A DNA stretch of 64,000 nt, from NCBI GenBank assembly GCA_914767715.1, contig OU612074.1, positions 15,362,062 to 15,426,061 of the forward strand, given 5' to 3'. Under the pieces are notes generated by a model. The model was not told the origin of the DNA, ran no database searches, and saw only the letters and a program-made list of their open reading frames with translations. Positions within the stretch are counted from its first letter, which is position 1, and every line of letters starts with the position of its first letter. Origin of the DNA: Membranipora membranacea (lineage: Eukaryota; Bryozoa; Gymnolaemata; Cheilostomatida; Membraniporidae). This document shows, one piece after another, positions 12,385-23,819 of this stretch. The translations under genes and the position numbers were made by a program.

Positions 12385-12807
12385 TTCAAGTTTATAGTTT
12401 ATCCCCAAGGGAAGAGCGGGGAGTAAATTAGGCACTGTCAGCTTAACGCAAGGCAGGCTTGACAGTTGAGTAGGCATATATAACTTGTAGGAAGCTCTTT
12501 GAAAATGTCAATGAAATAATGGCAAATCATTTTCAACACGGGTAACAGACTGAGACATATCACATGTGACTAGCTAGTAGGTCCCAGACTTGGCTAGTCT
12601 TAGTGAGTGTACCATTATTCATAAATCTAATAAAATGATAACTTACTTATTCGTTATTGCTTACTCTGGAGTATGCAAGAGAAACCTCCAATCAAAGGTA
12701 AGTTGGCAGCTGACACCACTTGTTGTCACTAACCAGTGCTATCTCTCTAGACTAACTCAAGTCCCAGGCTCACTTTATTATTGGGATTCTCAATGTGGCA
12801 ACTTGCT

Positions 12808-13370
12808 GACTTCGCTTTGTCCAAATTGTTGTCGATAAAGGGATGGAAGCACACAATGTATGACCAAAAATCACTGACTTCAACATTGCTTGTTTGGACT
12901 GTACCCTCAGACTCTGAAATGATAAGCCCCGCCCAATATATACCATTGATATAGAGAAATATTTATATGACGCGGTATAACATTAATTTCATTATCTTTG
13001 TCCAGTGACATGGATTTCCCAAACTACCTTGGCGGGCTTGTCCGTTCTTGTTATGACATGAGAGGACAACTAATTCTTTCAAACTTTTAGGAATTGAGAA
13101 GCAGCAACCAGGTAGGGTGGGACCCTCCCTGCAGCAACTGCCCATATTGACAAGCTGTGTTTGAGGGGCTGACCAACAAAGCTAGTCATGACATGCTAGA
13201 CTTTGCTTTGTCCAAATTGTTGTCGATAAGGGAGGGAAGCACACAATGTATGACCAAAAATCACTGACTTCGACATTGCTTGATTGGACTGTGCTCTCAG
13301 ACTCTGAGATGATAGGCCCCGCCCAAAATATACCATCGATATAAAGAAATATATAAAAGATTCGGTATCG
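12808..13370. repeat. 170-bp direct duplication
   Basis: 12808-12977 and 13200-13370 are about 90% alike by eye and lie in the same orientation about 390 bp apart. Both contain a CCCCGCCCA box followed by an ATATA-rich stretch. The origin is unknown; either a local duplication or two copies of a short dispersed repeat. Confidence 0.8.
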
Positions 13371-13696
13371 TAACAACATAGAGGGAGATCAGCATTGCTG
13401 ATTGAAAATTCTTTGTTTTGCTTACTCTTGGCACGGGTTGGCCATGGGTTGCATCAATCCAGGTGATAACTGAAAATACATTATTATTGGTATAGGATAA
13501 TATTGTGGTCTAAACGAGTCGACACACTGGAATGCTAATTGCACTGAAATGTTTGAACAAAAAATGCTGCCCAGCTGATGGCAAGCCTATCATAGAGTAA
13601 AGCTATCACAATCTATTATGTTTCAGGCCCAACTTTTCCCCTGTGGTTTATATTCACCTGTTGGTGGGCCATTCAATAACCCAAATTTTATTCATT

Positions 13697-13745
13697 ACGG
13701 AAAGCTCAGTTGGTAGAGCGCCAGACTGTCAAGTCACTGGCTATA
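13697..13745 (+). repeat. tRNA-like fragment
   Basis: AGCTCAGTTGGTAGAGCG is a good tRNA D-arm/A-box sequence, but no matching T-arm follows, so it is a SINE head or tRNA relic and not a working tRNA gene. Confidence 0.4.
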
Positions 13746-14930
13746 GCCCCATCAATAACCCTTATCTAATAACTAAATACAATCTTTGCTCGACCAGTTG
13801 TTAATGTCATAATTCAATTCGGCAAAATAAATTTAATGAATACAGCTATGGAACACAAACCTGTTAACTTCAGTAGATGATTCAATAAAACCCTGGCATG
13901 GCTGTCAGAACAAGTCCTCCAACTGCAAAATATCAACTAGAAGGCCATAACAAGTAAAAACCATAATTGGTCTTATAAGTTCTAAAATTTTGGAATCGAA
14001 AAATTTGGATTAATTTTATGGCTCTATTGATCACTAGATATTTGAAATTATAATTTATTAATATAAATAATAAAATTAATATTTATAATTGGACGAATGA
14101 ACTCTGCTTAAACCTTCAGTAGTGTGACCAATGGTCTTCCTAAATTATGTTATCAGGCGGCCGTTGAAGAAAACATATAATTTATATGCTAGTGAGAACA
14201 CAAACATTTATTATCAGAATAAGATTAAAAAAAGAACTACTTGTCAGGCAGCCTGACGGTCTAGAGATGAATCCATACATTCTCCAGCATCATGTTTCAA
14301 TTACTTTATGATGATCAAATTTACTTAAAGGATTTCAACCTTGATAAAGGATTCAAGTCCACTGGTAGCCATTTTTGAAATCCAGAAGTTTCTATATCAG
14401 GTAGGCGGCATTTGCGACGACATGTAAGGCATTGACTCAACAGCTGTATGAATTTCTGAGGCAACCTCATGTAGTGCATCTTGCACTCCGTTCCCGGCCT
14501 GCAGGTTGTCATGTGGAGTATCGCGGCATTCTTGAAGGGGTGGGAATCAGTTTGAATCGGGTGTGAGGTCTTGAGGGTGTTTTGGGCTGAGGTTGTAAGG
14601 CAGATGTGAAGTGTAAAACGGGTACATACAGATAACATCAAAACATTTAGATAGCCATAGTTCCAAGGGCATGTTCCTTACAGAAGTAGGTTATATTTGC
14701 AATCTATGCCAAAAGGTTTGTCTTGGAGGCCTTCCTAATGTGTTGGTAATGACCATGCTTTTATCTATAAAAAGTTCTTAGCACTTAATCACAATGAAAT
14801 CTCAGCGTCAAGTGTTTTTGATCGGCTGCAAGCATGCTTTTTATTGGTCAGTTCTAAGAATGGACACTCAGTGGTTGCTCCCTCAGGTAATGTAGTATTC
14901 TACTATAATGTGAACTTCTACTCACACCAG

Positions 14931-15143
14931 GGCCGTAGTTTAACAAAAATTAAAGGGGAGGCAAAAATCTAAGACAGGTCTATAACATCACTAGGAGGGG
15001 TGCTGCAACATCCCTAAAGCAGTTTGGGTTATTCAAATAGCAAAAGGAAATCACAAGGGAGCTGTTGATGACATGGATTGTTTTTAATTAATAAAACAAT
15101 CCATGTCATAAACCGCTCCCTGCCTCCCCTACAACTCTACGGG
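14931..15143. mobile_element. MITE-like element with CAGGGCCGTAG ends, copy 1
   Basis: The ends CAGGGCCGTAGTTT and AACTCTACGGGCCTG are inverted repeats. A second copy with the same ends and similar inner sequence lies at 35398-35627. Inside this copy, GACATGGATTGTTTT and its complement flank an AT core (about 15070-15106), an added hairpin. The termini look like those of non-autonomous hAT-type elements, but no clean 8-bp target duplication was found. Confidence 0.7.
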
Positions 15144-16411
15144 CCTGCACATATAAGTGTTGATAAAACTATCACCTCGGGTAATTTTCACAGTTCCCGC
15201 GATCGCAATCACTGAGAATCATGTGGTGAATTTTATTATTTCGGTCAATATATCGTACGATACCCGGATATGTATCGACCTTGCCTGTAACACTGAATAC
15301 TGTATGTGACATGGAGAAATGTTGAACATTTCCTAATAAATACAAAATAATTAAAAAAAGACTGTACAAAATATTTTGCAAGAAAAAACAAACTATTTTG
15401 TAAAAAAAGATAATTGTAATTTTGTCATAGAAAATACGAAATATTTTGCAAGATCAGAAGTCTGCATGGTTCTAGTTGAAACTTAGTAATATGCTATGCT
15501 TTAATCCTAAGGTAGTATTTTGTTAAATTTTTACCTGGCTTAGTTGGCCTTACCTGAATTCTCATCTGACTTTTCACTTCATATGGCACTTTTCAGAAAA
15601 CATTCCGCTATTGGAATGTTTTTGCCACTTTTCGGTAAACATTCCGCTATTGGAATCAAATACACTGCCAATAAAAGTGTAAAAAAAATGAATTCAAATT
15701 TCACAATCCTTGTAGGGTCGGGTCCTGTTACCTACAGTCAATGAAGCTATGATTGTGCATTTGTCAGCTTTCTTATGTAACTCGAGAAGTATATTTTCTC
15801 AATCTATGATCATGCCATAAATTACAAGACCCTAGAGGAGTAATGTATTTTCAGGAGGAAAAGTTTGTCGGAAATAGTTAAATTTATGGCTAGCTAGCAT
15901 TTACTCATTTTCTTTACTTTGTAATATACTTCATCTCGGTCAATCTAGCTAAAATTCTGTTGTAGCTAAGATTAGCTTAACTATAATAGCTATTATTTTG
16001 TCCTCTAGGGATTCAATACATTTAATGCATTTTCCGGCAGATGCTCACCAAATTGTGTGATAGTGTGGTTCTCAGCTGAAATAAGGAGTGGCGCTATATA
16101 AAAATTATGCAATGCAATTGATTGCAATATAAATCGCATGTATAAATCATATTGCACTGGCCTTCTCATTGGTACATTCTCATTCTGGTGTGAATTGAGT
16201 CGGTCAGATCCTAAACAGATTGTTAGTGCCTTAGGGATAGTTTCTCAAGGCACCTCTAAATAAGTGGGGCGTTGTCAAACACACCCCTCAATTATAAAGA
16301 TATCATCAGTTACATATTGCTGTGTACACAAATAGTAAGATGACAAGATGGTGATCGTCCCCATGGTGAGATTTAATCAATAGATCGTGGGCTATCATAG
16401 GCTGAGATGGG

Positions 16412-16418
16412 TATAAAA
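16412..16418 (+). promoter_or_regulatory. TATA box of EGF-like gene 1
   Basis: TATAAAA lies 25-30 bp upstream of TCAGTC at 16442, a plausible initiator. The same TATA and spacing are found for gene 2 on the other strand, within about 200 bp of shared upstream sequence. Confidence 0.85.
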
Positions 16419-16441
16419 GGGCCGACAGGAGGCTTACAAAA

Positions 16442-19001
16442 TCAGTCAACTCAGGACAATAACCACAGGTAGGTTCAACTCACCCTATTCATAAATATTC
16501 TTAATTTTATTTATAGTATGGATTGATTTGATATAGTATTTGTTGCATTTAGAAGTCATCTTATTACTTGTACCACAACACTACTAATGGTTTCATCAAC
16601 TCTTCACCAGTATTTTAGATTATTCTGTATCAGGCAAATGAGTTGAAGTGACTAAATTAATTACTGTTGACTGTTTGTCAAAAGTAAAATCATTATTTAA
16701 AATTGTATTTACTGGTTCGAAAAAAAATCAAATTTCTTTCTACTATTTTATTATGATTTGTGGAAGTCAAATGGAAAGGACTATTGATTTAAAACTTTAA
16801 TTATATAATATTATTTTATTTGTGTAATGATATTGAATTTAAAACAAATCTCGTTTGCAAGAGAAAGGCTAAAAAACTTTTCTATGCTCTGTTGATTCTA
16901 CTACCATGTGTGCTAATATTTTTTATTTGGCTAATGTTTTTTTTTCTTGCAGGTTAAATAATCCGACAAGATGATGAAGTGTGTAATCGCTGCTCTGTGC
17001 CTTGTTGCCGCTGCTTCAGCAGCAGGACCTACTTATCCAGTTGTAGCCCTTGGTAAGCTTATAAATTACTGCAGATATCTCACAGCATCCTGATTGGTTG
17101 ATCAATCGTTTCATCGCTTAAAGTTTATTTGTCTTCTTGGCTCAATGGATAAAAAACCCAAAATGTAACACTTCTGAATCCAAACTATAACAGTGATTTA
17201 CCGCAAAAAAAATCTGCCAAAAAACATGGCAAAAATATATATAATGATATATTTAAGATAAATATATACAATAATAATATAATAAATATATATAACTTGA
17301 ATGATGGTTGACCAGCTTGATTTATTTTTTTAGCCAATAAAATTAAAAAATTTTAACAACATGTATTTTTCTTGACAGCCGGTTGTGACACTGAGGGTAA
17401 ATTTGCTGCCGACAGCCACAACATGTGCTGGTATCACCAGTGTGTTCTCACCTCATACGGACAGCTCACATGGATGCCAAGAAGATGTGCCTGGGGATCA
17501 GTCATGAGCAACAACTATATCGAGGGCTTCACTAACCCATGTATGGTCAACCTTGATGATTCTGGTAAGTAAAAATTTAGGATAGCCTACTGCGCTATAG
17601 GCTGGTGGGTGGTAATCTTTTCACCCAACAGTCAATCATATCAGAGCCAACGTGTTTGATACTTTTGTATGTGAGTTAATTCGCTATGTGATTTGTCACT
17701 TTGAAAGCTAAGAGATAATTATTAAAATGATACTCAAACCCATAAACTAGTTCATTGCTCAAACCTGATTGCAACTGTATACGCCTGAATAAAGAGACAA
17801 TTAAATCTGTGGTGGCATCGGCTTGACCTTTTGACCTTTCCCAGTCTGACTGAGTGGAGCCTGACTATCTGTGTACTTCAACTAGAGACAAGCATAGTAC
17901 CGTGTCAGGCTCATCTGTAACCTTAGAGTTGTACCCTCTTCATGAGAGACAAGCATAGTACCGTGTCAGGCTCATCTGTAACCTTAGAGTTGTATCCTCT
18001 TCATGTGGGACAAGCATAGTACCGTGTCATGCTCGTCATCTGAAACCTTAGATTTGTTTGTATCCTCTTCATGTCTTCTTTTCTGTTGTTCTTAGCCCTG
18101 TACAATCCTAACACATGCAAGCGTAGAGCAGCCGCTACTAACCTGGTCCCTGCCTGCTTCCCAAGCACATGCCAGAACGGAGGAACCCCAGTATACGAGG
18201 GAGATATCTGTTGGTGTGAGTGCCCAGCTTACTGGCAGGGAGATTTCGATTGCAGCAAGCCAACCATGCCATACCACGGTCTGCCAGCTGGCAGCAGCGT
18301 CTGTAAGTAAAACAATACTGGAATTTAAAAATAATTAAGTAATTAAATTATGACTTTAAATCGTCATACCGTCGTTAGTTAATGAACTATTGCTTTGCTT
18401 TTGCTCAATTAATCTTAGCCAATATGTTGGTTCTGATTGGCTGATTGGCTGATGGCTGATTGTCCGATCTCCCTCCAAACAGCCAAACAGACCAACTCAT
18501 TAACTAGACTTCTTCCAGCTTGCACTGCTGGTCTTTTTAGAACTTAACAGTAGAGAGTTGTGCTCTGTCTCAATGCATGTCAGATGCCATCTTCATAGAG
18601 ATACATTAAGCGAAAAACAGGATGCCTGGACTTTGGAGACCCCCCCCCTCCACCAGAGAAGCCAGGGGCTGACTTATCCTAACAACCGATAAATGAATTG
18701 AAACTTCATTTTGCTAAAAGAACAAACAAAATTGCAATAAGCGCACCTTCCTGTTAATTCCACCTTTGCTGGCTATGAACCTTGACAATGGTTTTATCAT
18801 CTTCCAAACACAGGTGTTGATGGAGAGCCAAAGGATGACTGGTGTTACCAAGCAGGAGGATGTCTCAACGGTGGAATCTGCTACAACCAGTGTGACACAT
18901 TCTGGTGTGACTGTGGAGAGGAGAATGCCCTCACTGCTGACCACGTCGGAAAGAGATGCGAAGTCGCTGCCGCTAAGGGATCATACTATCATCCTTATTA
19001 A
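16442..19001 (+). CDS. Secreted cysteine-rich EGF-like protein, gene 1 (220 aa)
   Basis: Non-coding exon about 16442-16468; CDS exons 16971-17052, 17379-17564, 18096-18302 and 18814-19001 (stop 18999-19001). All borders are GT-AG and join in phase to 663 nt. The product starts with a signal peptide (MMKCVIAALCLVAAASA) and has 19-20 cysteines in the mature part. Exon 3 encodes a five-Cys module (CX13CX4CX14CX17C) with spacing loosely like chitin-binding peritrophin domains. Exon 4 holds an EGF-like module (TCQNGGTP...CWCECP). Exon 5 holds a clearer EGF module (CLNGGICYNQC...WCDC...GKRCE). Domains track exons. The protein is probably extracellular, such as matrix, cuticle or mucus; the function is not known. 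It is nearly identical to gene 2 (21264-23147) and related to gene 3 (33152-36568). Confidence 0.9.
17884..18073. repeat. 61-bp tandem triplication in intron 3 of EGF-like gene 1
   Basis: Units begin at 17884, 17945 and 18006 and share GACAAGCATAGTACCGTGTC and CCTCTTCATG. The first two are almost identical; the third has an insertion. The array ends about 20 bp before the exon-4 acceptor. Gene 2 lacks the array, so it arose after the two copies separated. Confidence 0.9.
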
Positions 19002-20160
19002 ATCTTCATGGAGGATATAAATATAAAAATGATTTATTTTTATTTTTGTTATATCAATTGGTTTTTTGATACACATTTACGCTGCAGACCAAATTGAGGA
19101 AATTTAAATTTTATTAAATGCAGTAAAGTAATTATCATAAGGTCACTAAACATTTCAAAGTTGATCAATAGCTTGCAATGACATCTCCTTTGCATGTTTT
19201 TCTATGAACGCATAGCAATCCAGTTGCCCTATAAGTGAAAAAAACTTTGCGTAGGATACTAATTTGTTCTCGTGGTTTTTGTTTGAAATGACTAATAAAA
19301 CATATCGAAATCATATATTATTGGAGTGCTCTCTTGACCACTGATGTATATTTATTATAAATATTATTTATTTTATTGAGGTCTTCTAAAAGTTAATAAT
19401 CAAAATAAATTAAAAATACAATTTTGACATTCAAGTGTAGGTTTGTACTACGTAGTATGTAGGATACTGAAAGAATGCTAGCATAAGTGACGTGGAAAAA
19501 AGTAAAAAGATAAGAAGAAGCAGGGAACGCCAAACCGACGAACAAAAATGCAAGTTCACAACATTAGGTAGGTTTAGGATTAAAGGATTAGGGGAACATA
19601 TTTGACCCTTAACAAACATTTATGGCTATAGTTATGCATGATTGCTGGAAGGTATTTCTCATCTTTGATTGGTCCACAATTTCAGGAACCTACCGTAACA
19701 AACACTTTTAAAACTGACACAAAGTTGTATACTGATGGAATATCCCAACAGAAAGCCTTGCTGTGTATATACCACTGCTCTATAAATTCATATCAAATCA
19801 ACGCTCTTGTCCAATGTGTGTTTGAAATTGCAATGTCATGATTAACTAAATAAATTAAATAAAAAATCCTGTGAAACATATACTTAGATCTGAACTTCAA
19901 ATGTGTAAGTTGTTCCCCCTGACAAAGTTTTTGGAGTGAAAGAGTGATTCATAATTACTGTATTAAATTATTCTGAGTTTTAAAACAATTTCACCATGAC
20001 AGGTCTGTCTGCTGTGATTAAAAATCATGATAGTGGTTAAACTAACAAATTACTTATTCATACACTAGCTTTAGAACTTGAATTATTTGGTATATTTTTC
20101 CAAAGATTTTTTTAATATATTATAATAACAACCAATATTAAGCCAAAATGCGTCATAGTG

Positions 20161-20213
20161 ATTTTTTGGGCTGGGCTTCACTGGACACACACCAAAGTCC
20201 TAAGCCCCGAAAT
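20161..20213 (+). repeat. GGATTATTTGGGCTGGGC element, copy 2
   Basis: A truncated and slightly diverged copy (GGGCTGGGCTTCACTGG, CACACCAAAGTCCTAAGCCC). See the copy at 8099-8171 for the family. Confidence 0.75.
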
Positions 20214-20664
20214 AATAACTAAATGAATATGTACAGCTCCAATCCCTAGGCCTGTTGTGAATATCTGTAGTTGAAATGTGAGGGTTGAATCTCATACCAT
20301 ATCTTGAGACTTGAAGCATGAATACATTAGAGGGATAGGCTGCAATGCAGTTACTGCTCCTTGCAGAATTTCTATTTGTTACAAGGCAGGTAGGGTCACA
20401 CAAACCCTGGTAGTCATTGGATTACAGTGGAATTCAAATTCATGACAGAAATGTCCACTGGTACATTAACTCATCATCCTACAATATTACTGCCCTAATG
20501 ATATATATTCATATACGCGATTGACCCCGATCTACCTATTTAGGAAATGCACACTATTCACGCAATGTTTAACCAAGAAGTTAAGTCCTCGGTTTGACCA
20601 AGGAGTTAAGTCCTTGGTTTGACATGGTGTATAACCATTCAAAACACACATTGGTCAAGAGATC

Positions 20665-20869
20665 GCTTCTTGGCCTATTGGCTAAGATCAAAGTGTCACT
20701 GCCAATGATTAATGCCAGTTTTGGCATCATGCTGCACACCCAGTTCAGGAGGTCTCACATCTAAAATGCATTCTAGTTTTCTAGAATGATCAAGTTCTCA
20801 GTATGTGGATTTAGGGCACCCTGCGTCCCTCTTGAGGGGCAGCCCAATCTTCTGTTTTTTACTAAACAG
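20665..20869 (+). mobile_element. U2 snRNA-headed SINE-like retroelement
   Basis: The element starts with GCTTCTTGGCCTATTGGC then TAAGATCAAAGTGT, closely matching about the first 33 nt of U2 snRNA, whose 5' end is AUCGCUUCUCGGCC. The U2 branch-site recognition region does not follow; a different body runs on to AAACAG. A 9-bp direct repeat CAAGAGATC flanks it (20656-20664 and 20870-20878), a target-site duplication. The copy on the minus strand at 573-344 has the same head, body and tail. Retroposition is therefore well supported. U1/U2-headed SINEs (SINEU) have been described in crocodilians; I do not know of this family. Confidence 0.8.
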
Positions 20870-21263
20870 CAAGAGATCTTTTTAAAGACTTATGATTTCA
20901 ATATGTTTTATTAGCCAATATTAACAATAACAAAAACAACAGCTATCATACACAAATAAAAATGTTGTTCTTATAGTGCAAGCAGACTGCTGCACTTGAT
21001 CAGCAGTGCAAAATAAGTTGTCATTGCAAGTTATTGTTGGATTGGAAATGTTCAGTAACAATACAACGGTTACTAACTGCATGCATTAAAATTAGTTACT
21101 AAAATTTGGTCTACAGCCTACAAGCGTATCAGCAAGTCAACTAATAAAACAAGTTCAACTGAATCAAGAGGTTCTGCCTGCTGTTATAATCTCAAAATCC
21201 GAAAGCCAATTAGTGTAACAAAATACACTGAAGCATTTTCTTATTAATTCCTTTCATAAAGAT

Positions 21264-23645
21264 TTAATAAGGATGATAGTATGATCCCTTAGCGGCAGCG
21301 ATTTCGCATCTCTTTCCGACATGGTCAGCAGTGAGGGCATTCTCCTCTCCACAGTCACACCAGAATGTGTCACACTGGTTGTAGCAGATTCCACCATTCA
21401 GACATCCTTCTGCCTGGTAACACCAGTCATAACCTGGCTCTCCATCAACACCTGCGAATGACGAATGAGGGAATGACTCTTTAAGTTCAAAGCTAGCAAG
21501 AGCAAATGTGGGTTTGTCACAATTCATTTGATCTTTCAGCGTAATGATATTTGAATTTACTTAAGGATTTGTTTTGATAAATCAGCCACTGGCTCTTTTG
21601 ATGGGGGCAGAAATCTTAAACTCCAAATAACTTAGATAGGCAGGTGCCGCCTGTAATGGATTTGAGGTAACCAAGAGATTACCCTAAAAAGATGGTAGTT
21701 GTCTTTCAATACATTAAGAGAGAACAACCCTTCACCTATAAGTTCTGTAAGGAGCAGCAGCGCAAGCTGGAACACATCTAGTCAATGTGTTGGCTCTAAT
21801 TGGCCAAGCAGAGCTATCATATTGGCTAAGATGAGTCAAGACATTTTGAGTATAGCCATTGAAGTCGATTTGCTTCAAGTTTTGGAGGAATTGACTGAAA
21901 AATTGTTTGTGGAAATAATGCGGTGATTTTTAAACATAATTTTGATATTTATTCAAGATTCTAATACTTCCTACTTACAGACGCTGCTGCCAGCTGGTAG
22001 ACCCTGGTATGGCATGGTAGGCTTGCTGCAATCGAAATCTCCCTGCCAGTGAGCTGGGCACTCGCACCAGCAGATATCTCCCTCGTATACTGGGGTTCCT
22101 CCGTTCTGGCAGGTGCTTGGGAAGCAGGCTGGGGCCAGGTTAGTAGCAGCTGCTCTACGCTTGCAGGTGTTAGGATTGTACAGGGCTAAGAACAACAGAA
22201 AAGACGACATGAAGAGGATACAAAACTTTGAGGTACAGGTGCTGAACTTGACCTAGTACTAAGCTTAGCTCTAGTTCAGGCAAGATTGCCGAGGTTGAAA
22301 CAGACAGGCAGAGAGAGATCAAAAAGTTTAGCTGATGCTCATCACAGTTTTATATGTTACTCATTTTCAGTTGATTACTGCTGCAATCAGGTTTGAATTT
22401 TATTGTAATAGTTATCTCTCAGCTTTCAAAGGGACCAATCACAGAGCTAGTTAAATCGCACACAAAAGTAGAAGAAACTATAGATAGCTCAGTTTCTTAA
22501 ACTTTTACTTACCAGCATCATCGAGGTTGACCATACATGGGTTAGTGAAGCCCTCGATATAGTTGTTGCTCATGACTGATCCCCAGGCACATCTTCTTGG
22601 CATCCATGTGAGCTGTCCATATGAGGTGAGAACACACTGGTGGTACCAGCACATGTTGTGGCTGTCGGCAGCGAACTTACCCTCAGTGTCACAACCGGCT
22701 GTCAACGGAAAAATACATTTGGTTGAATTCTTTTATTTTTATTGGCTTAAAAAATAAACCAAACCGTTCAACATAAAACAACTTCAATTTACAATATTAT
22801 GACCATTTTTCATGAGTGTTTTTTTTCCGGTTACTCATTTATTTCAATTGGTATCAAACACGAATCAAACTGTCCAACAAAAATTCAATACCACTTTTTT
22901 CAACGATAATGTTACCATGAATTCACAACAGGTTTTATCAGCTTATTACGGTTATATATTTGATTCGGTAGTGTTATAGCGCGGGACCTTTGTATCCCTT
23001 GGTTCACAGAGGCAAATAAACGACGCTGGACGCTGTGAGATATCAGCAGTAATTTATAAGCTTACCAAGGGCTACGACTGGATTAGTAGGTCCTGCTGCT
23101 GAAGCAGCAGCGATGAGGCACAGAGCAGCGATTACACACTTCATCATCTTGGAGGAGTATTTAATCTGTCAATAAAACAAAGGAAGAATAAGACAAGTAC
23201 ACAAGAGAAAAAAATATTAAAAAAAATTATATCCTAACATTTATATATATAACACAAATAAATTTTCAAATTAATAATCCTTCTTTTGACCTCTTCTTTA
23301 TTAACAGAATTAAAGAAAAGGTCATCAGACCAAAGTCTTGGAATGTCAGAAAATTCAATTAAATTAAAAGTTTTATAAAAGTAGAGACATTTGTATTTGA
23401 CTCTTGAAAAAAACAATTAAAATATTTATTTTAGTCACTTCAATTCATTTGCCTAATACAGAATGATCTAAACTTCTGGTGAAAAGTTGTATCAAACAAA
23501 TAGTTGCGTAGCGGCGCCGGTAATAAGATGACCTTTACAATGTTCAGCAACTATACAAATCAATCCATAGCTTCAGTAAAATTAAGAATATAATTTACTA
23601 CTAGTGAGTTGAACCTACCTGTGGTTATTGTCCTAAGTTGACTGA
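21264..23645 (-). CDS. Secreted cysteine-rich EGF-like protein, gene 2 (220 aa)
   Basis: Non-coding exon 23619 to about 23645; CDS exons 23066-23147, 22513-22698, 21979-22185 and 21264-21451. Each coding exon has exactly the length of its gene-1 counterpart (82, 186, 207, 188 nt). The protein differs from gene 1 at only about ten residues, for example DDA for DDS, LAPA for LVPA, GYDW for KDDW and CEI for CEV. All cysteines are kept. Introns have diverged in length and sequence while exons have not, which suggests strong purifying selection or exon-scale gene conversion. The gene is convergent with gene 1 and shares its promoter. Confidence 0.9.
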
Positions 23646-23668
23646 TTTTGTAAGTCTCCTGTCAGCCC

Positions 23669-23675
23669 TTTTATA
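23669..23675 (-). promoter_or_regulatory. TATA box of EGF-like gene 2
   Basis: TATAAAA on the minus strand, followed by GGGCTGACAGGAG and the same initiator-like TCAGTC and first exon (ending CCACAG/GTAGG) as gene 1. Similarity extends to about 23850, including CTAAATAAG, GTTGTCAAAC and ATCAGTTACATATTGCT, matching 16250-16330 on the plus strand. Confidence 0.85.
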
Positions 23676-23819
23676 CCCATTTCAGTTCGCCGGTAACCAA
23701 CTAGTTATTAATGAAATCTCACCATGGAGATTATCATCATCTTATAATCATCTCACTATTTGTGTACATAGCAATATGTAACTGATGATATCTTTATAAT
23801 TGCGGAGAGTTTGACAACG

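Larger units (their letters stand above)
10688..16400. other. Gene-poor interval between LIG3 and EGF-like gene 1
   Basis: No multi-exon reading frame with conserved protein features was found. The first few hundred bases left of the ATG at 10687 should hold the LIG3 promoter, but no TATA box is obvious. The rest holds an inverted repeat (12232-12384), a 170-bp direct duplication (12808/13200), a tRNA-like fragment near 13700, a MITE-like element (14931-15143) and AT-rich filler. Confidence 0.7.
19002..21263. other. Interval between the convergent EGF-like genes
   Basis: The 3' UTRs of both genes face this interval. It carries an AATAAA-type signal near 19295 (plus strand), a 60-bp dispersed element (20161-20213) and a U2 snRNA-headed retroelement (20665-20869). 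No other coding sequence was recognised. Confidence 0.7.

Noticed and set aside
14321-14641. 106-residue minus-strand frame
   Set aside because: No recognised domain, no paralog in the window, and codon use looks random; kept out as unsupported.
15544-15744. 66-residue frame with a repeated RKHSAIG/GKHSAIG
   Set aside because: It comes from a short direct repeat (CATTCCGCTATTGGAAT twice), with no signal peptide, splice context or conserved motif.
20665-20869. Functional U2 snRNA gene
   Set aside because: Only about 33 nt match U2; the branch-site recognition segment and Sm region are missing.
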